From Burkholderiales bacterium (GTDB lineage: Bacteria; Pseudomonadota; Gammaproteobacteria; Burkholderiales; Burkholderiaceae_D), in NCBI GenBank assembly GCA_016200895.1, contig JACQDX010000130.1:1-64000 (forward strand): a stretch of DNA of 64,000 nt, written 5' to 3'. Under the pieces are notes generated by a model. The model did no database searches. It was not told where the DNA came from and saw only the letters and a program-made list of their open reading frames with translations. The position numbers and the translations under genes were made by a program. How positions within the stretch are numbered: the stretch's first letter is position 1; every line of letters starts with the position of its first letter. This document shows positions 29,903 through 39,857 of the stretch, one piece after another.

Positions 29903-31128
29903 AACTGAGACTCCTCTCCATCTGCGTGACACTGGCTCTGAGCAGCATAGCTTGCACCAGCAAGACCGATCAAACTCAGGTTGCAACCGAAATTTTTGCT
30001 CCCAGAAACTGGCAAGAAAATATAGTCGTTGATGGCGAAATCATTGCCGCCAACAAAACCCCACTGACCGTACCCGGACAAGGCTGGGATAGTCGCACCC
30101 TGATAACAATGCTACCCGAAGGCAGCCTGGTGAAGAAGGATCAGGTCATCGCCCGTTTTGATGCGCCAAAGTCCCGCATGGAATTGTCGCAAGCTGAACT
30201 GGAATTGCTGCGCAAGGAACTGGCAGCAGAGACCATACAGGCCAGCGATACCAGCAGCCGCTCTACCCTGTCGGCAGACAGTGCCAAAGTGCAGACAGAT
30301 TTGCGGCTGAGCGAGCGCTATGCCAATGCCGACCTGGCTATTTTCTCGCGCAATAAAATTCTGGATGAGTTACAGGACAGCGGGTTCCTGAAAAACAAAC
30401 GTGGATACCTGACCTGGAAAACCGGACAAGTACAAGCGCGCAGCGCAGCAGAACAGGCCGTATTGAGTTCGCAGAAAGAAAGCGTCAGTCTGAATGCCAG
30501 CCAGCATAAGAAAAACCTGGACGCGCTGGAATTACTGGCGCCGCATGACGGTGTGTTCTTGCTACAGGCAAACTGGGATGGCGCGAAGCCACAAGTAGGC
30601 TCAACCTTTCGCCCCAGGGAAGAATTTGGTTCACTGCCTGATCTCAACCAACTGGTCGCCAATTTCAACATAGAAGAAGGTCGCACCTTCGGTTTAAAAG
30701 TTGGCTTGCCTGTCAAGGTACGTCTGGCCGGTAGCGGCCAGGAAATTGAACTGAACATCACCAAAGTTGGCAATAGCGCCAGCGTCACTTCAAGGGATTC
30801 CCCGGTCAAATTCATCACCTTCGAAGCCGCGTTCAAAAAAGAGCAGGCGCAAACCCTGGCATTGAAACCCGGCCAGGCATTGTTGGGCACGGTGAGCCTC
30901 ATCAATCAAACCAAAGCGATGACCGTACCAAACATCGCCCTGGTGCAAGATGGTGCCAACTTTGCCGCCTATGTCAAAGAGGGTGATCAACTCAAACGCC
31001 AGACCGTCATACTTGGGCAACGCGGCCCTGTACGTAGCGAAATCAAATCAGGTATCAGTCAGGGTAATCAGATTGTCCTTCTGCCTGAAGTAAAAGACAA
31101 AGAAAAAACCAAGGATATACATTCATGA
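29899..31128 (+). CDS. HlyD/MacA-type adaptor, single module, probable lipoprotein
   Basis: Signal peptide with lipobox-like LSSIAC; VVDGEIIAANKTPLTVPG...LPEGSLVKKDQVIARFDAP; ATGA overlap with upstream gene. Confidence 0.87.
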   Translation: MKLRLLSICVTLALSSIACTSKTDQTQVATEIFAPRNWQENIVVDGEIIAANKTPLTVPGQGWDSRTLITMLPEGSLVKKDQVIARFDAPKSRMELSQAELELLRKELAAETIQASDTSSRSTLSADSAKVQTDLRLSERYANADLAIFSRNKILDELQDSGFLKNKRGYLTWKTGQVQARSAAEQAVLSSQKESVSLNASQHKKNLDALELLAPHDGVFLLQANWDGAKPQVGSTFRPREEFGSLPDLNQLVANFNIEEGRTFGLKVGLPVKVRLAGSGQEIELNITKVGNSASVTSRDSPVKFITFEAAFKKEQAQTLALKPGQALLGTVSLINQTKAMTVPNIALVQDGANFAAYVKEGDQLKRQTVILGQRGPVRSEIKSGISQGNQIVLLPEVKDKEKTKDIHS

Positions 31129-32360
31129 ATCGCGCCCTGATACTGGAAGCCATCAACGAACTGCAAAGGCGCAAATTACGTACTGGCCTGACATTATTGG
31201 GCATGATATTTGGTGTAGCCGCCATAGTCGCCATGCTGGCAGTCGGTGAAGGTAGTCGCCGCGAAGCCTTGCGCCTGGTGGCCGAATTGGGCCTGGACAA
31301 TGTCATCGTCGAAAGCAAGAATATCGACGACAAACGTCTCAAGGAAATACGGACACGCTCGCTGGGCTTGTCAGCCGCCGATGCCGATGCCGCGCTGGCA
31401 GTCGTGCCTGGTGCAAAAGCCGTGGCGTTGAAAAAAGAAATCAAGGTTGACCAGCTTGTCAGTGGCAACAACGTCGTCCCTGCCCGCGCCTTTGCCGTTT
31501 CTGATTCCTATGCCGAACTCGGCGGCCTGCAAGTCGGCCAGGGGCGCTGGTTAAGCCAGCAAGATGATGCCAGCCTCGCCCCCGTCTGCGTTATAGGCCC
31601 GCGCCTCGCGCATCAACTTTTTGGCGACAAAAATCCCGTCGGCGAGCGCATCAAGCTCAATCATGCCTGGATGGAAGTCGTCGGGGTGCTGGCTGACCGT
31701 GCACTCAGCAAATCCGAATTCGAAGGTGTCAAACTGGGGCTGGACGATGAACGCCTGTTCATCCCATGGCAAACCGGACGCGCCCGCTTCCACTTCACCG
31801 CACTGGAAAATGAAGTCGATGGCATGAGCCTTCGCCTGGATGGTCAGACTCCACCTGACATCGCAGCAAGAGTACTGCAAAACCTGATAGAGCAAAGACA
31901 TGCAGGCACTGACGACACCAACCTCATCGTCCCCATGGGTTTGTACCGTCAAAACCAGCAGACCCAGCGCATCTTCACCATCGTCATGAGTTCAATCGCT
32001 GCTGTGTCCTTATTGGTGGGAGGCATAGGGATCATGAATATCATGCTGGCTAATGTACTGGAACGTCGTCGTGAAATTGGCTTGAAGCGCGCTCTGGGTG
32101 CGCGCAGGCGTGATGTCATAGAACAGTTTCTTGCAGAAGCCCTGGTCATCGCTTTCAGCGGAGCTTTGCTCGGTGTTGTGCTGGGGGCAATTGCTGCGTA
32201 CAGCATCGCTGCACTGGCGGGCTGGTCTGTCGCCTGGTCACCGATCAGCTTGTTTATTGCAGTCAGCTCTTGCGTAGTGGTTGGTCTGGGCTTCGGTGTA
32301 TTTCCGGCACGACAGGCCGCAGCACTGGACCCGATTACTGCTTTACGTACAGATGGTTGA
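31125..32360 (+). CDS. MacB/FtsX-type ABC permease
   Basis: RRKLRTGLTLLGMIFGVAAIVAMLAVGEGSRREAL and C-terminal FtsX domain (GGIGIMNIMLANVLERRREIGLKRALGARRRDV). Confidence 0.95.
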   Translation: MNRALILEAINELQRRKLRTGLTLLGMIFGVAAIVAMLAVGEGSRREALRLVAELGLDNVIVESKNIDDKRLKEIRTRSLGLSAADADAALAVVPGAKAVALKKEIKVDQLVSGNNVVPARAFAVSDSYAELGGLQVGQGRWLSQQDDASLAPVCVIGPRLAHQLFGDKNPVGERIKLNHAWMEVVGVLADRALSKSEFEGVKLGLDDERLFIPWQTGRARFHFTALENEVDGMSLRLDGQTPPDIAARVLQNLIEQRHAGTDDTNLIVPMGLYRQNQQTQRIFTIVMSSIAAVSLLVGGIGIMNIMLANVLERRREIGLKRALGARRRDVIEQFLAEALVIAFSGALLGVVLGAIAAYSIAALAGWSVAWSPISLFIAVSSCVVVGLGFGVFPARQAAALDPITALRTDG

Positions 32361-32458
32361 TGCAGGATAATCGACTGTTGACTGATGGCTTGATGACTTG
32401 ATTGGTTAGCCCTGATTATTTCTACAATTCCTGCTTCAACTTTTTCATACACATTATC

Positions 32459-32818
32459 ATGGCAAGAACCATCAATGGCATAGGCACGACTTTCTACGGA
32501 AAATGCAAATTTAACGCAGATCACTCGTTTATCACCACCAAGTGGGTGGTATTGGTCTTTATTCCAATTATTCCTTTGGCCAGCTATCGCTTCATTGAAG
32601 AAAGCAGTTCCACTTTCGAAGTAGTTGACAGTGACCTTCCTTTGGAGCTCATGCAAGTGCTGAGAATCTGGCTGTTTGTCGCACTCCTGGGCTTCGGGCT
32701 TACTCTGAGTGACAAGCTAAAATTGGGCGGTGCTGGACTGTTTGTGCTATTCGGTATAATTTGCGCCATTCCCTTTCTCATGCGCTTGTTTGCAAAGCGG
32801 AATGCAGGCATTTCATGA
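32459..32818 (+). CDS. Small membrane protein of unknown function
   Basis: MARTINGIGTTFYGKCKFNADHSFITTKWVVLVFIPIIPLASYR; TM segments; isolated coding frame. Confidence 0.65.
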   Translation: MARTINGIGTTFYGKCKFNADHSFITTKWVVLVFIPIIPLASYRFIEESSSTFEVVDSDLPLELMQVLRIWLFVALLGFGLTLSDKLKLGGAGLFVLFGIICAIPFLMRLFAKRNAGIS

Positions 32819-32914
32819 TGAGATTATGTTGAGAACAGTCACAGCAACTGTTCTCACCAGAATCGCAAGTCTTTACAAGCGCTGAGTTAATACCTGCTTC
32901 TCAAGGAGCATTCA

Positions 32915-33781
32915 TCAAACTATTCTTAAGGAATAATCTGTCGCCTTGATATCCTTGGTCAGGCTGCCTATGGATATCCTGTCCACACCTGTCTCAGCAA
33001 TCGCCCTGACAGTTGCATGATCAATACCACCTGATGCTTCCAGCAAGGCACGGCCAGCAGTGATGGCCACTGCTTCGCGCATCATGTTGGTGTTGAAGTT
33101 ATCCAGCAAGATGGAAGTGGCACCTGCATCTAATGCGGTTTGCAATTGTTCCAGTGTTTCCACTTCTATTTGAATGCTGGCACCCGCATTCAGGTTCAGC
33201 GCCTTTTGCATGGCTTCAGCTACGCCACCTGCTGCTGCGATATGGTTTTCCTTGATGAGAATACCATCGTACAAGGCCAGGCGCTGGTTCTTGCCACCGC
33301 CTACACGCACTGCATATTTTTGTGCCAGACGCAGACCGGGCAAGGTTTTGCGGGTATCGAGTATGGCTGCTTTAGTGCCAGCGATGATGGCGACATATTT
33401 GCTGGTGGCGGTCGCGACAGCAGACAGTAATTGCAGGAAATTCAGCGCAGAACGTTCGGCTGTCAGCAAGGCCCGGGCCGGTGCCTTGATTTTACAGACG
33501 ACAGTATTTGCCTTCATCTGCTCGCCTTCGGCGTATCGCCAATCTACTTCTATGCTTGCATCCAAGGCCGTCATGACGGCAGCGAACCATGGGGCACCGC
33601 ATAAGATTGCATCTTCACGCACGATGACTTGTGCCTGCACTACTTCATTGGCAGGCACCAGCAAGCCCGTCAGATCAGCCGTGCCTACATCTTCAGCCAG
33701 CGCATCACTGATATTGCGTTCAAAAGCTTTTTGCAAATCTGCATCAAAAGGAAAATGCGTATTCTTTAAATTACCAGACAT
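32915..33781 (-). CDS. nadC: Nicotinate-nucleotide pyrophosphorylase
   Basis: EDVGTADLTG, DTRKTLPGLRLAQKYAVRVGGGKNQRLALYDGILIKENHI. Confidence 0.97.
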   Translation of the reverse strand: MSGNLKNTHFPFDADLQKAFERNISDALAEDVGTADLTGLLVPANEVVQAQVIVREDAILCGAPWFAAVMTALDASIEVDWRYAEGEQMKANTVVCKIKAPARALLTAERSALNFLQLLSAVATATSKYVAIIAGTKAAILDTRKTLPGLRLAQKYAVRVGGGKNQRLALYDGILIKENHIAAAGGVAEAMQKALNLNAGASIQIEVETLEQLQTALDAGATSILLDNFNTNMMREAVAITAGRALLEASGGIDHATVRAIAETGVDRISIGSLTKDIKATDYSLRIV

Positions 33782-33824
33782 GTCCAGATAACCTCAGTTT
33801 AATTGTATTTAGCTTGCACAGTAC

Positions 33825-34955
33825 TCAGGCCGGGCCAATGCCGGAGAATAGTTTGGCTTCTTTCGCCAAATCACCAGAAGGACGCACATTGGCTTTTTTG
33901 GCAGCAGCAAAATCCAGCATGCGGTCTATACAGACCTTGGCTTTTTGCCCAACTACAGGGTCAACCTGGATTTCATTATTGCCGTTTTCCAGTACCTGTA
34001 CCAGATTGCGTAAGCCATTCATCGCCATCCATGGGCAATGTGCACAGCTCTTGCAGGTCGCACTATTACCAGCGGTTGGGGCAACGATGAAACGCTTGGT
34101 CGGCGCAGCCATTTGCATTTTGTGCAGGATGCCATTGTCGGTAGCGACGATGAATTCATCTGCATCCAGGGTCTTTGCAGCATGGATCATTTGTGAAGTC
34201 GAACCGACCACATCAGCCAGGGCAACGACTGCAGCCGGGGACTCAGGGTGCACCAGGACTTTGGCATTTGGATGCTCTGCCTTGAGCACATCCAGCTCTA
34301 TACCCTTGAACTCATCATGTACGAGACAGGAACCCTGCCACAGCAACATGTCTGCACCTGTCTGTTTCTGGATATAAGCACCCAGATGTTTATCTGGTGC
34401 CCAGAGTATTTTCTTGCCCTGCGCATGCAAGTGAGCAACGATGTCAAGGCCTATGCTGGAAGTCACCATCCAATCAGCACGAGCCTTGACAGCTGCGCTG
34501 GTATTGGCATACACGACGACGGTGCGGTCAGGATGGGCATCGCAAAACGCTGCAAATTCATCTGCCGGGCAACCCAGGTCCAGCGAGCAAGTCGCATCCA
34601 GGTCAGGCATTAAAATAGTTTTTTCGGGGCTGAGTATTTTGGCGGTTTCGCCCATGAACTTGACACCGGCCACGACCAGGGTCTTGGCGGGGTGGTCACG
34701 GCCAAAGCGTGCCATTTCCAGCGAGTCAGAAACGCAGCCGCCGGTTTCTTCTGCCAGGTCCTGCAGTTCGGCATCGACATAATAATGCGCGACCAGTACA
34801 GCCTGCTTTTCTTTCAAAAGCTGGCGCACTCGCGCTTTCAGTTCCAGTTTTTCTATGGCTGAAGGCGCATCCGGGATGCGTGCCCAGGCATTGGCAGTAC
34901 AGCTACTACCCACATCCATCTGCGGGCGTTCAAATTCGACAACTTTGGTTTCCAT
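33825..34955 (-). CDS. nadA: Quinolinate synthase
   Basis: [55 protein letters not shown]. Confidence 0.97.
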   Translation of the reverse strand: METKVVEFERPQMDVGSSCTANAWARIPDAPSAIEKLELKARVRQLLKEKQAVLVAHYYVDAELQDLAEETGGCVSDSLEMARFGRDHPAKTLVVAGVKFMGETAKILSPEKTILMPDLDATCSLDLGCPADEFAAFCDAHPDRTVVVYANTSAAVKARADWMVTSSIGLDIVAHLHAQGKKILWAPDKHLGAYIQKQTGADMLLWQGSCLVHDEFKGIELDVLKAEHPNAKVLVHPESPAAVVALADVVGSTSQMIHAAKTLDADEFIVATDNGILHKMQMAAPTKRFIVAPTAGNSATCKSCAHCPWMAMNGLRNLVQVLENGNNEIQVDPVVGQKAKVCIDRMLDFAAAKKANVRPSGDLAKEAKLFSGIGPA

Positions 34956-35096
34956 ATAGCCCTACATATCTGCAGTACATGCCTGGCATGCACTCTGATG
35001 ACAAGAAATATTGGCAGGCTTGAGATTGCCAGATTTGCATCCAACGCCCCTTTTAGCCTGCATCCACAACTGCATTTCAAGCCATAGTATACGCTG

Positions 35097-37148
35097 TTAC
35101 CAGATATTTACCCGGGTCGTGGTTGGGCGCAGGGGTGAACGCTCGCCCTTGCATTGGAATGCATCAGAGAATTCTGTCATATTTGCCAACGGCGCGACGA
35201 CACGGTATTTGTCTGGCGAGTGAGGATCAGTTGCCAGTTTCATACGCAACATCTCATCACGAATGAGGCTACGGAAGCTCTGTGCATTGGCGACAAAGAA
35301 GCGCTGATCTACCGTCAAACCATCAATTTCCTTGGCCTGAGGCTTGCGCTCCAGCGATTTGTGCAGCGCTTGCAGGGCAATCTTCATGCCGCCCAGATCG
35401 GCGATATTTTCACCGGCAGTCAGCTTGCCATTGATGTGCAATTTATCGATGGGATTGAACTCGTCAAACTGCTTTTCTATGGCTTTCACGCGAACCAGGA
35501 ATTTCTTCTCATCGTCTTTAGTCCACCAGCTTTTCAGGTTACCCTGGGCATCAAATTGGCGACCTTCATCATCAAAGGCATGGGTCAATTCATGGCCTAT
35601 GGTAGCTCCCGTATTGCCATAATTGGCAGCCGGATCAGCATTCACATGATACAAGGGCGGTTGCAAGATACCTGCCGGGAATACCATTTCATTCATGGTG
35701 GGGTTGTAGTAAGCATTGACGGTTTGTGGTGTCATGCCCCATTCATTCCTGTCTATGGGCTTGCCCAGTTTGGCGAGATTGCGTTTGAATTCAAATTCAG
35801 CGGCGCGTGCCATGTTGGCTGCATACGGACCAGTATCGATTTGCAGACTGCTGTAATCACGCCAGACATCCGGGTAACCTATCTTGACGAGTATGGTGTC
35901 GAGTTTTTTATAGGCCTGCTGCTTGGTCGTGTCCGACATCCATTCGAGCTTGCTGATGCTTTCACGCATAGCCAGCTTGATGTTGTCGACCATTTCCAAT
36001 ACGCCAGCCTTGGCTTCAGGGCCAAAGAATTTGGCGACATACAACTCACCCATGGCCTCGCCTGCCATGTTATCAATAGAGCCCAGAACACGCTTCCAGC
36101 GTGGTTGCAATTCCTTGGTGCCTGCCAGGGTCTTGCCATAGAAGTCAAAGTTGGCATTGACAAAGGCTGAACTCAAATCCCTGGCGCGTGCATTCGCCAA
36201 TTGCCAGCGTAAATAAATTTTCCATTGATCAAGGCTGACGGTATTGACCATGCGCCCTGCTTCCGCGATGAACTTGGGATGAGCGAGATTGAATTGACCA
36301 GGCTGCGCCAGACCCAGCTCATTGAAATATGTGGACCAGGCAGTTTTCTTGTCTGTCTTTTGCAAGGCATTCAGGTCAGACAAGTGGTAACTGGCTTGCG
36401 GGTCGCGCAATTCGACCTTGGTCAAGGATGCCTTGGCCAGACGGGTTTCCAGCGTCAGGACAATGGCAGCATTTTTCTTTGCTTGGTCTGGTGTATCGCC
36501 GAGCAAGGTAAAAATCTGAGTAACGTAGGCCACGTATTTGTCACAAATATCCTTGGTTTTGGCATCAGTCTTCAGGTAATAATCGCGGTCAGGCAAACCC
36601 AGGCCACCCTGCATGATTTGCGGGATATAGCGCGTGGTATTTTTAGCGTCCTGGTCTACTGCAAAACCAAACAAGGGTGAGACACCTTGCTTGTGCAAAC
36701 CGGCAATCACTGCCAGTAACTGCGTGCTATCCTTGATGCCATTGATTTGTGCAAACTGTGGTTCCAGCGGTTTGACACCTTCTTTTTCTATCTGCGCTTC
36801 ATTCATGCCACTGGCATAAAACGCACCTACCAATTGCGCTGCCTTGCTCTTTCCATCACCTTTTGCTGCTGTTTCAGCTATCAGTTTCAATGCGGCCAAA
36901 TTCCGTTCGGTCACTTCGTCATAGGCGCTATAACGAGCGCGGTCTGAAGGAATGGGATTGGCTTTCAGCCATTCGCCATTTGAATACTGAAAAAAGTCTG
37001 TGCAAGGGTCAGCTTTTTTATCCATGGTCATGGATTCCAGCACGAGTTGGTTTGATGTTGCTGTTTGCGCCATCACTGCATTACCCATGCATGCCAGTCC
37101 AACCAGGCTGGCCAGCAAACTGCGTTTGAAGATATTTTTTGTTTTCAT
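35097..37148 (-). CDS. M13 family (neprilysin-like) metallopeptidase
   Basis: Signal peptide; ATIGHELTHAFDDEGRQFD (HExxH) and GENIADLGG. Confidence 0.96.
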   Translation of the reverse strand: MKTKNIFKRSLLASLVGLACMGNAVMAQTATSNQLVLESMTMDKKADPCTDFFQYSNGEWLKANPIPSDRARYSAYDEVTERNLAALKLIAETAAKGDGKSKAAQLVGAFYASGMNEAQIEKEGVKPLEPQFAQINGIKDSTQLLAVIAGLHKQGVSPLFGFAVDQDAKNTTRYIPQIMQGGLGLPDRDYYLKTDAKTKDICDKYVAYVTQIFTLLGDTPDQAKKNAAIVLTLETRLAKASLTKVELRDPQASYHLSDLNALQKTDKKTAWSTYFNELGLAQPGQFNLAHPKFIAEAGRMVNTVSLDQWKIYLRWQLANARARDLSSAFVNANFDFYGKTLAGTKELQPRWKRVLGSIDNMAGEAMGELYVAKFFGPEAKAGVLEMVDNIKLAMRESISKLEWMSDTTKQQAYKKLDTILVKIGYPDVWRDYSSLQIDTGPYAANMARAAEFEFKRNLAKLGKPIDRNEWGMTPQTVNAYYNPTMNEMVFPAGILQPPLYHVNADPAANYGNTGATIGHELTHAFDDEGRQFDAQGNLKSWWTKDDEKKFLVRVKAIEKQFDEFNPIDKLHINGKLTAGENIADLGGMKIALQALHKSLERKPQAKEIDGLTVDQRFFVANAQSFRSLIRDEMLRMKLATDPHSPDKYRVVAPLANMTEFSDAFQCKGERSPLRPTTTRVNIW

Positions 37149-37173
37149 TTTTTATTCCCTTTTTTCTTTTTTG

Positions 37174-39123
37174 TTATGGCAGTACTTGCACAGCGATGCC
37201 TGAATATTGTCCCGGTGAACGATACACTCTTTGCGTCGCTTTCTGGAAATCCTCGGGATTGGCTTTCGGAATATCCATGAATTTTTGCGGATTCAAATCC
37301 ACCAGCGGAAACCAGCTACTCTGCACCTGCACCATAATGCGATGACCACGGCGGAAAGTGTGCTGGATATCTGGCATGTTATAGCTGATGGCTGCCACCT
37401 TGCCTGGCACAAATGGCTCAGGCTTTTCAAAGCTGTTGCGGAACTTGCCGCGCAAAGGCTCGCCCCTGACCAGTTGCTGGTAACCAGCCATGACTGCAGA
37501 CGGTGGTGGCACATCATTGGCACGTTCACGCACTACCTGTTTATCTGGATAAGTCGACGGATAAACGTCGATGAGTTTGACTACCCAATCAGCATCCGTA
37601 CCTGAAGTGGACACAAACAATTTTGGATTGACTGGTCCGACGATAGTCAGGTCTTCTTCCAAAGGTTCGGTCTGGTAGACCAGTACATCTGGTCTGGTTG
37701 ATGCAAAGCGCTGGTCAGAGACTACATATTCACGCGGTGCACCAGTAGCGGCATAAGAGATGAACGGTACGGGTTTTTTAGGGTCGCTGATGTATTCATC
37801 GAAGGTATTGAATTCTGTCTGAGGTTCTTTCCATCCCAGGCTGCCGTCATTGCCAAAATACAGAGTGCGCTTTTGCGCTTGCTGCGGTGGCCAGCTTGGG
37901 TATTCACGCCAGACATTCGTACCAGTTTCAAACACGGTTACCTCAGGCAAAGCCTTGCCGGTCGCACCTTTCAAATGCTGTTCAAAGAAAGGGAAAACGA
38001 TGTTCTTGCGATAGTAATCGCCAGTCTTGGTGTCGAAGCTGACATTACCAATTGACTTGCCATCGGCACTGGCCCAGCCACCGTGTGACCATGGCCCCAT
38101 GACCAGGCCATTGTAATAACCCTTGTTATTACTTTTGATGCTGTGATAAGTCGTGAATGGCCCTTGCGGGTCTTCAGCGTCATACCAACCACCCACAGTT
38201 AGTACGGCTGCCTTGATGTTTTTCAGGTGCGGTGCGATATTCCGGCTTTTCCAGAAATCATCGTAAGTACTATGCTCTACTGTCGGCATCAGCAATTCGC
38301 GTTGCTTGGCTGACAGTTGGGCAGTGATGTTTTTCAGGCTCATATGCTTGAGAAAGTATTGATAACCATCCGAGGTACCAAAATCAAACTCTTCCCAGCG
38401 CTTAGGTAAGGTAGTAGGATTTTTTTCTACAGTAAAGTTGGAAAAGAACCCAAAGTTGGCCGCCAGCATGAAGGCACCGCCATGGTAGGAATCATCTCCC
38501 ATGAACAAATCGGTCACTGGTGCCTGTGGTGATGCTGCCTTGATCGCCGGATGCGAGTCTATGATGCTGGCCGAGACATAAAAGCCTGGGTAGGAAATTC
38601 CCCAGATGCCCACCTTGCCATTATTGCCCTTGACGTTTTTCAACAACCATTCAACGGTGTCATGCATGTCCTGGCTTTCGACACCCTCACCCGCCAGTCT
38701 GTTTGTCTTGCTATGCGGCGTCATTTCCTGCCAAACGCCTTCAGACATGTAACGGCCACGCACGTCTTGCTTGACGAAGATATAGCCACTTTGGTCAAAT
38801 TCTTTGGATGGCCCCAGCGATTGCGGGTAAAAATCCACACCATAGTGCGACTGCCCACCATCATAGACGCCGCTGCCATAGGGGGAGCGATTCATCAAAA
38901 ACGGATAAGACTTGCTACTGTCTTTGGGAACATACACCACAGTAAAAAGCCGTGTTCCATCGCGCATGGGGATCTGGTATTCATATTTGGTGTATTGTTC
39001 GCGTATGCCCGGTTTGGCAGCTTCGGGAACATCCGCCATCACAGCTTCGGCAGCATACGCTGGCAAATTTACCACCAAGGCCAGAGCGCACAAGGCTGCA
39101 CATTTTTTAATCACGAATTTCAT
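37174..39123 (-). CDS. CocE/NonD family hydrolase (X-Pro dipeptidyl-peptidase-like)
   Basis: Signal peptide; WGISYPGFYVSASIIDSHPAIKAASPQAPVTD; WSHGGWASADGKSIGNVSF. Confidence 0.93.
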   Translation of the reverse strand: MKFVIKKCAALCALALVVNLPAYAAEAVMADVPEAAKPGIREQYTKYEYQIPMRDGTRLFTVVYVPKDSSKSYPFLMNRSPYGSGVYDGGQSHYGVDFYPQSLGPSKEFDQSGYIFVKQDVRGRYMSEGVWQEMTPHSKTNRLAGEGVESQDMHDTVEWLLKNVKGNNGKVGIWGISYPGFYVSASIIDSHPAIKAASPQAPVTDLFMGDDSYHGGAFMLAANFGFFSNFTVEKNPTTLPKRWEEFDFGTSDGYQYFLKHMSLKNITAQLSAKQRELLMPTVEHSTYDDFWKSRNIAPHLKNIKAAVLTVGGWYDAEDPQGPFTTYHSIKSNNKGYYNGLVMGPWSHGGWASADGKSIGNVSFDTKTGDYYRKNIVFPFFEQHLKGATGKALPEVTVFETGTNVWREYPSWPPQQAQKRTLYFGNDGSLGWKEPQTEFNTFDEYISDPKKPVPFISYAATGAPREYVVSDQRFASTRPDVLVYQTEPLEEDLTIVGPVNPKLFVSTSGTDADWVVKLIDVYPSTYPDKQVVRERANDVPPPSAVMAGYQQLVRGEPLRGKFRNSFEKPEPFVPGKVAAISYNMPDIQHTFRRGHRIMVQVQSSWFPLVDLNPQKFMDIPKANPEDFQKATQRVYRSPGQYSGIAVQVLP

Positions 39124-39311
39124 AATTCCCTTTAAGATAACGCGCTGTTGTTTTATTTATTCTGCCCAATATGCGTGCAAACCGAGTCTGGCGCAGCGAG
39201 TCGTAGTGAATTGCAGCGAATCATAAAGAGTGGAATTTTCTCAATAAGTTTCCTGATTTCGACCTAAACTGATAAATAGTCATCAAACAAATATTTTATT
39301 GCGAAATAACC

Positions 39312-39773
39312 ATGAAATCATTCAGAATATTTGCCATCGCCCTGGGTTTAGTCATGCTTGCGGGTTCTGCGGGCGCGCGCCCTGGCGGTCACCATTTCCA
39401 TCCAAGGGTGAGCATCGGTGTATCTATCCCGCCTTTGTATTTTAATTATGGCAGCCGTCATAGCTATGTGTCTGCGTACTATCCCTATGATTATTCATGG
39501 CGTTATTACCCCAGCCTGGTGATAGCCCCTACCGTCAGTTACGTGACACCAGTGGTCAGTACTGGCAACGTGGTTTATACGGATAGTTACGATACTTACA
39601 ATACCTATACTCCAAATTATAGCAATGACAGCAACATCATCAGCCAACCCAACTCGACTCCTCAGTCGACGGCAGGTAAGGATTGGCTATATTGCCATCA
39701 GCCTGATGGTTTTTACCCAGCAATTAAGTCTTGCCCAAGCGGCTGGGAACGTGTGCCAGCGCAAGCAAGATAA
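39312..39773 (+). CDS. Secreted Tyr/Ser-rich protein of unknown function
   Basis: Signal peptide, low-complexity Tyr-rich middle, C-terminal WLYCHQPDGFYPAIKSCPSGWERV. Confidence 0.7.
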   Translation: MKSFRIFAIALGLVMLAGSAGARPGGHHFHPRVSIGVSIPPLYFNYGSRHSYVSAYYPYDYSWRYYPSLVIAPTVSYVTPVVSTGNVVYTDSYDTYNTYTPNYSNDSNIISQPNSTPQSTAGKDWLYCHQPDGFYPAIKSCPSGWERVPAQAR

Positions 39774-39794
39774 GCGTAACAAGGCCAGATACAA

Positions 39795-39829
39795 AAAGGG
39801 TGCAATTATTTCACTAATTGCACCCTTTT
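39795..39829. terminator. Bidirectional terminator
   Basis: aaagggtgcaatta-tttcac-taattgcaccctttt between convergent genes. Confidence 0.85.
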
Positions 39830-39857
39830 CTACGATTTCCAACTTCTACTGCAAGAT

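Noticed and set aside
35154-36170. 338-aa + strand ORF opposite the M13 peptidase gene
   Set aside because: Antisense shadow of a strong coding frame; no recognisable domain.
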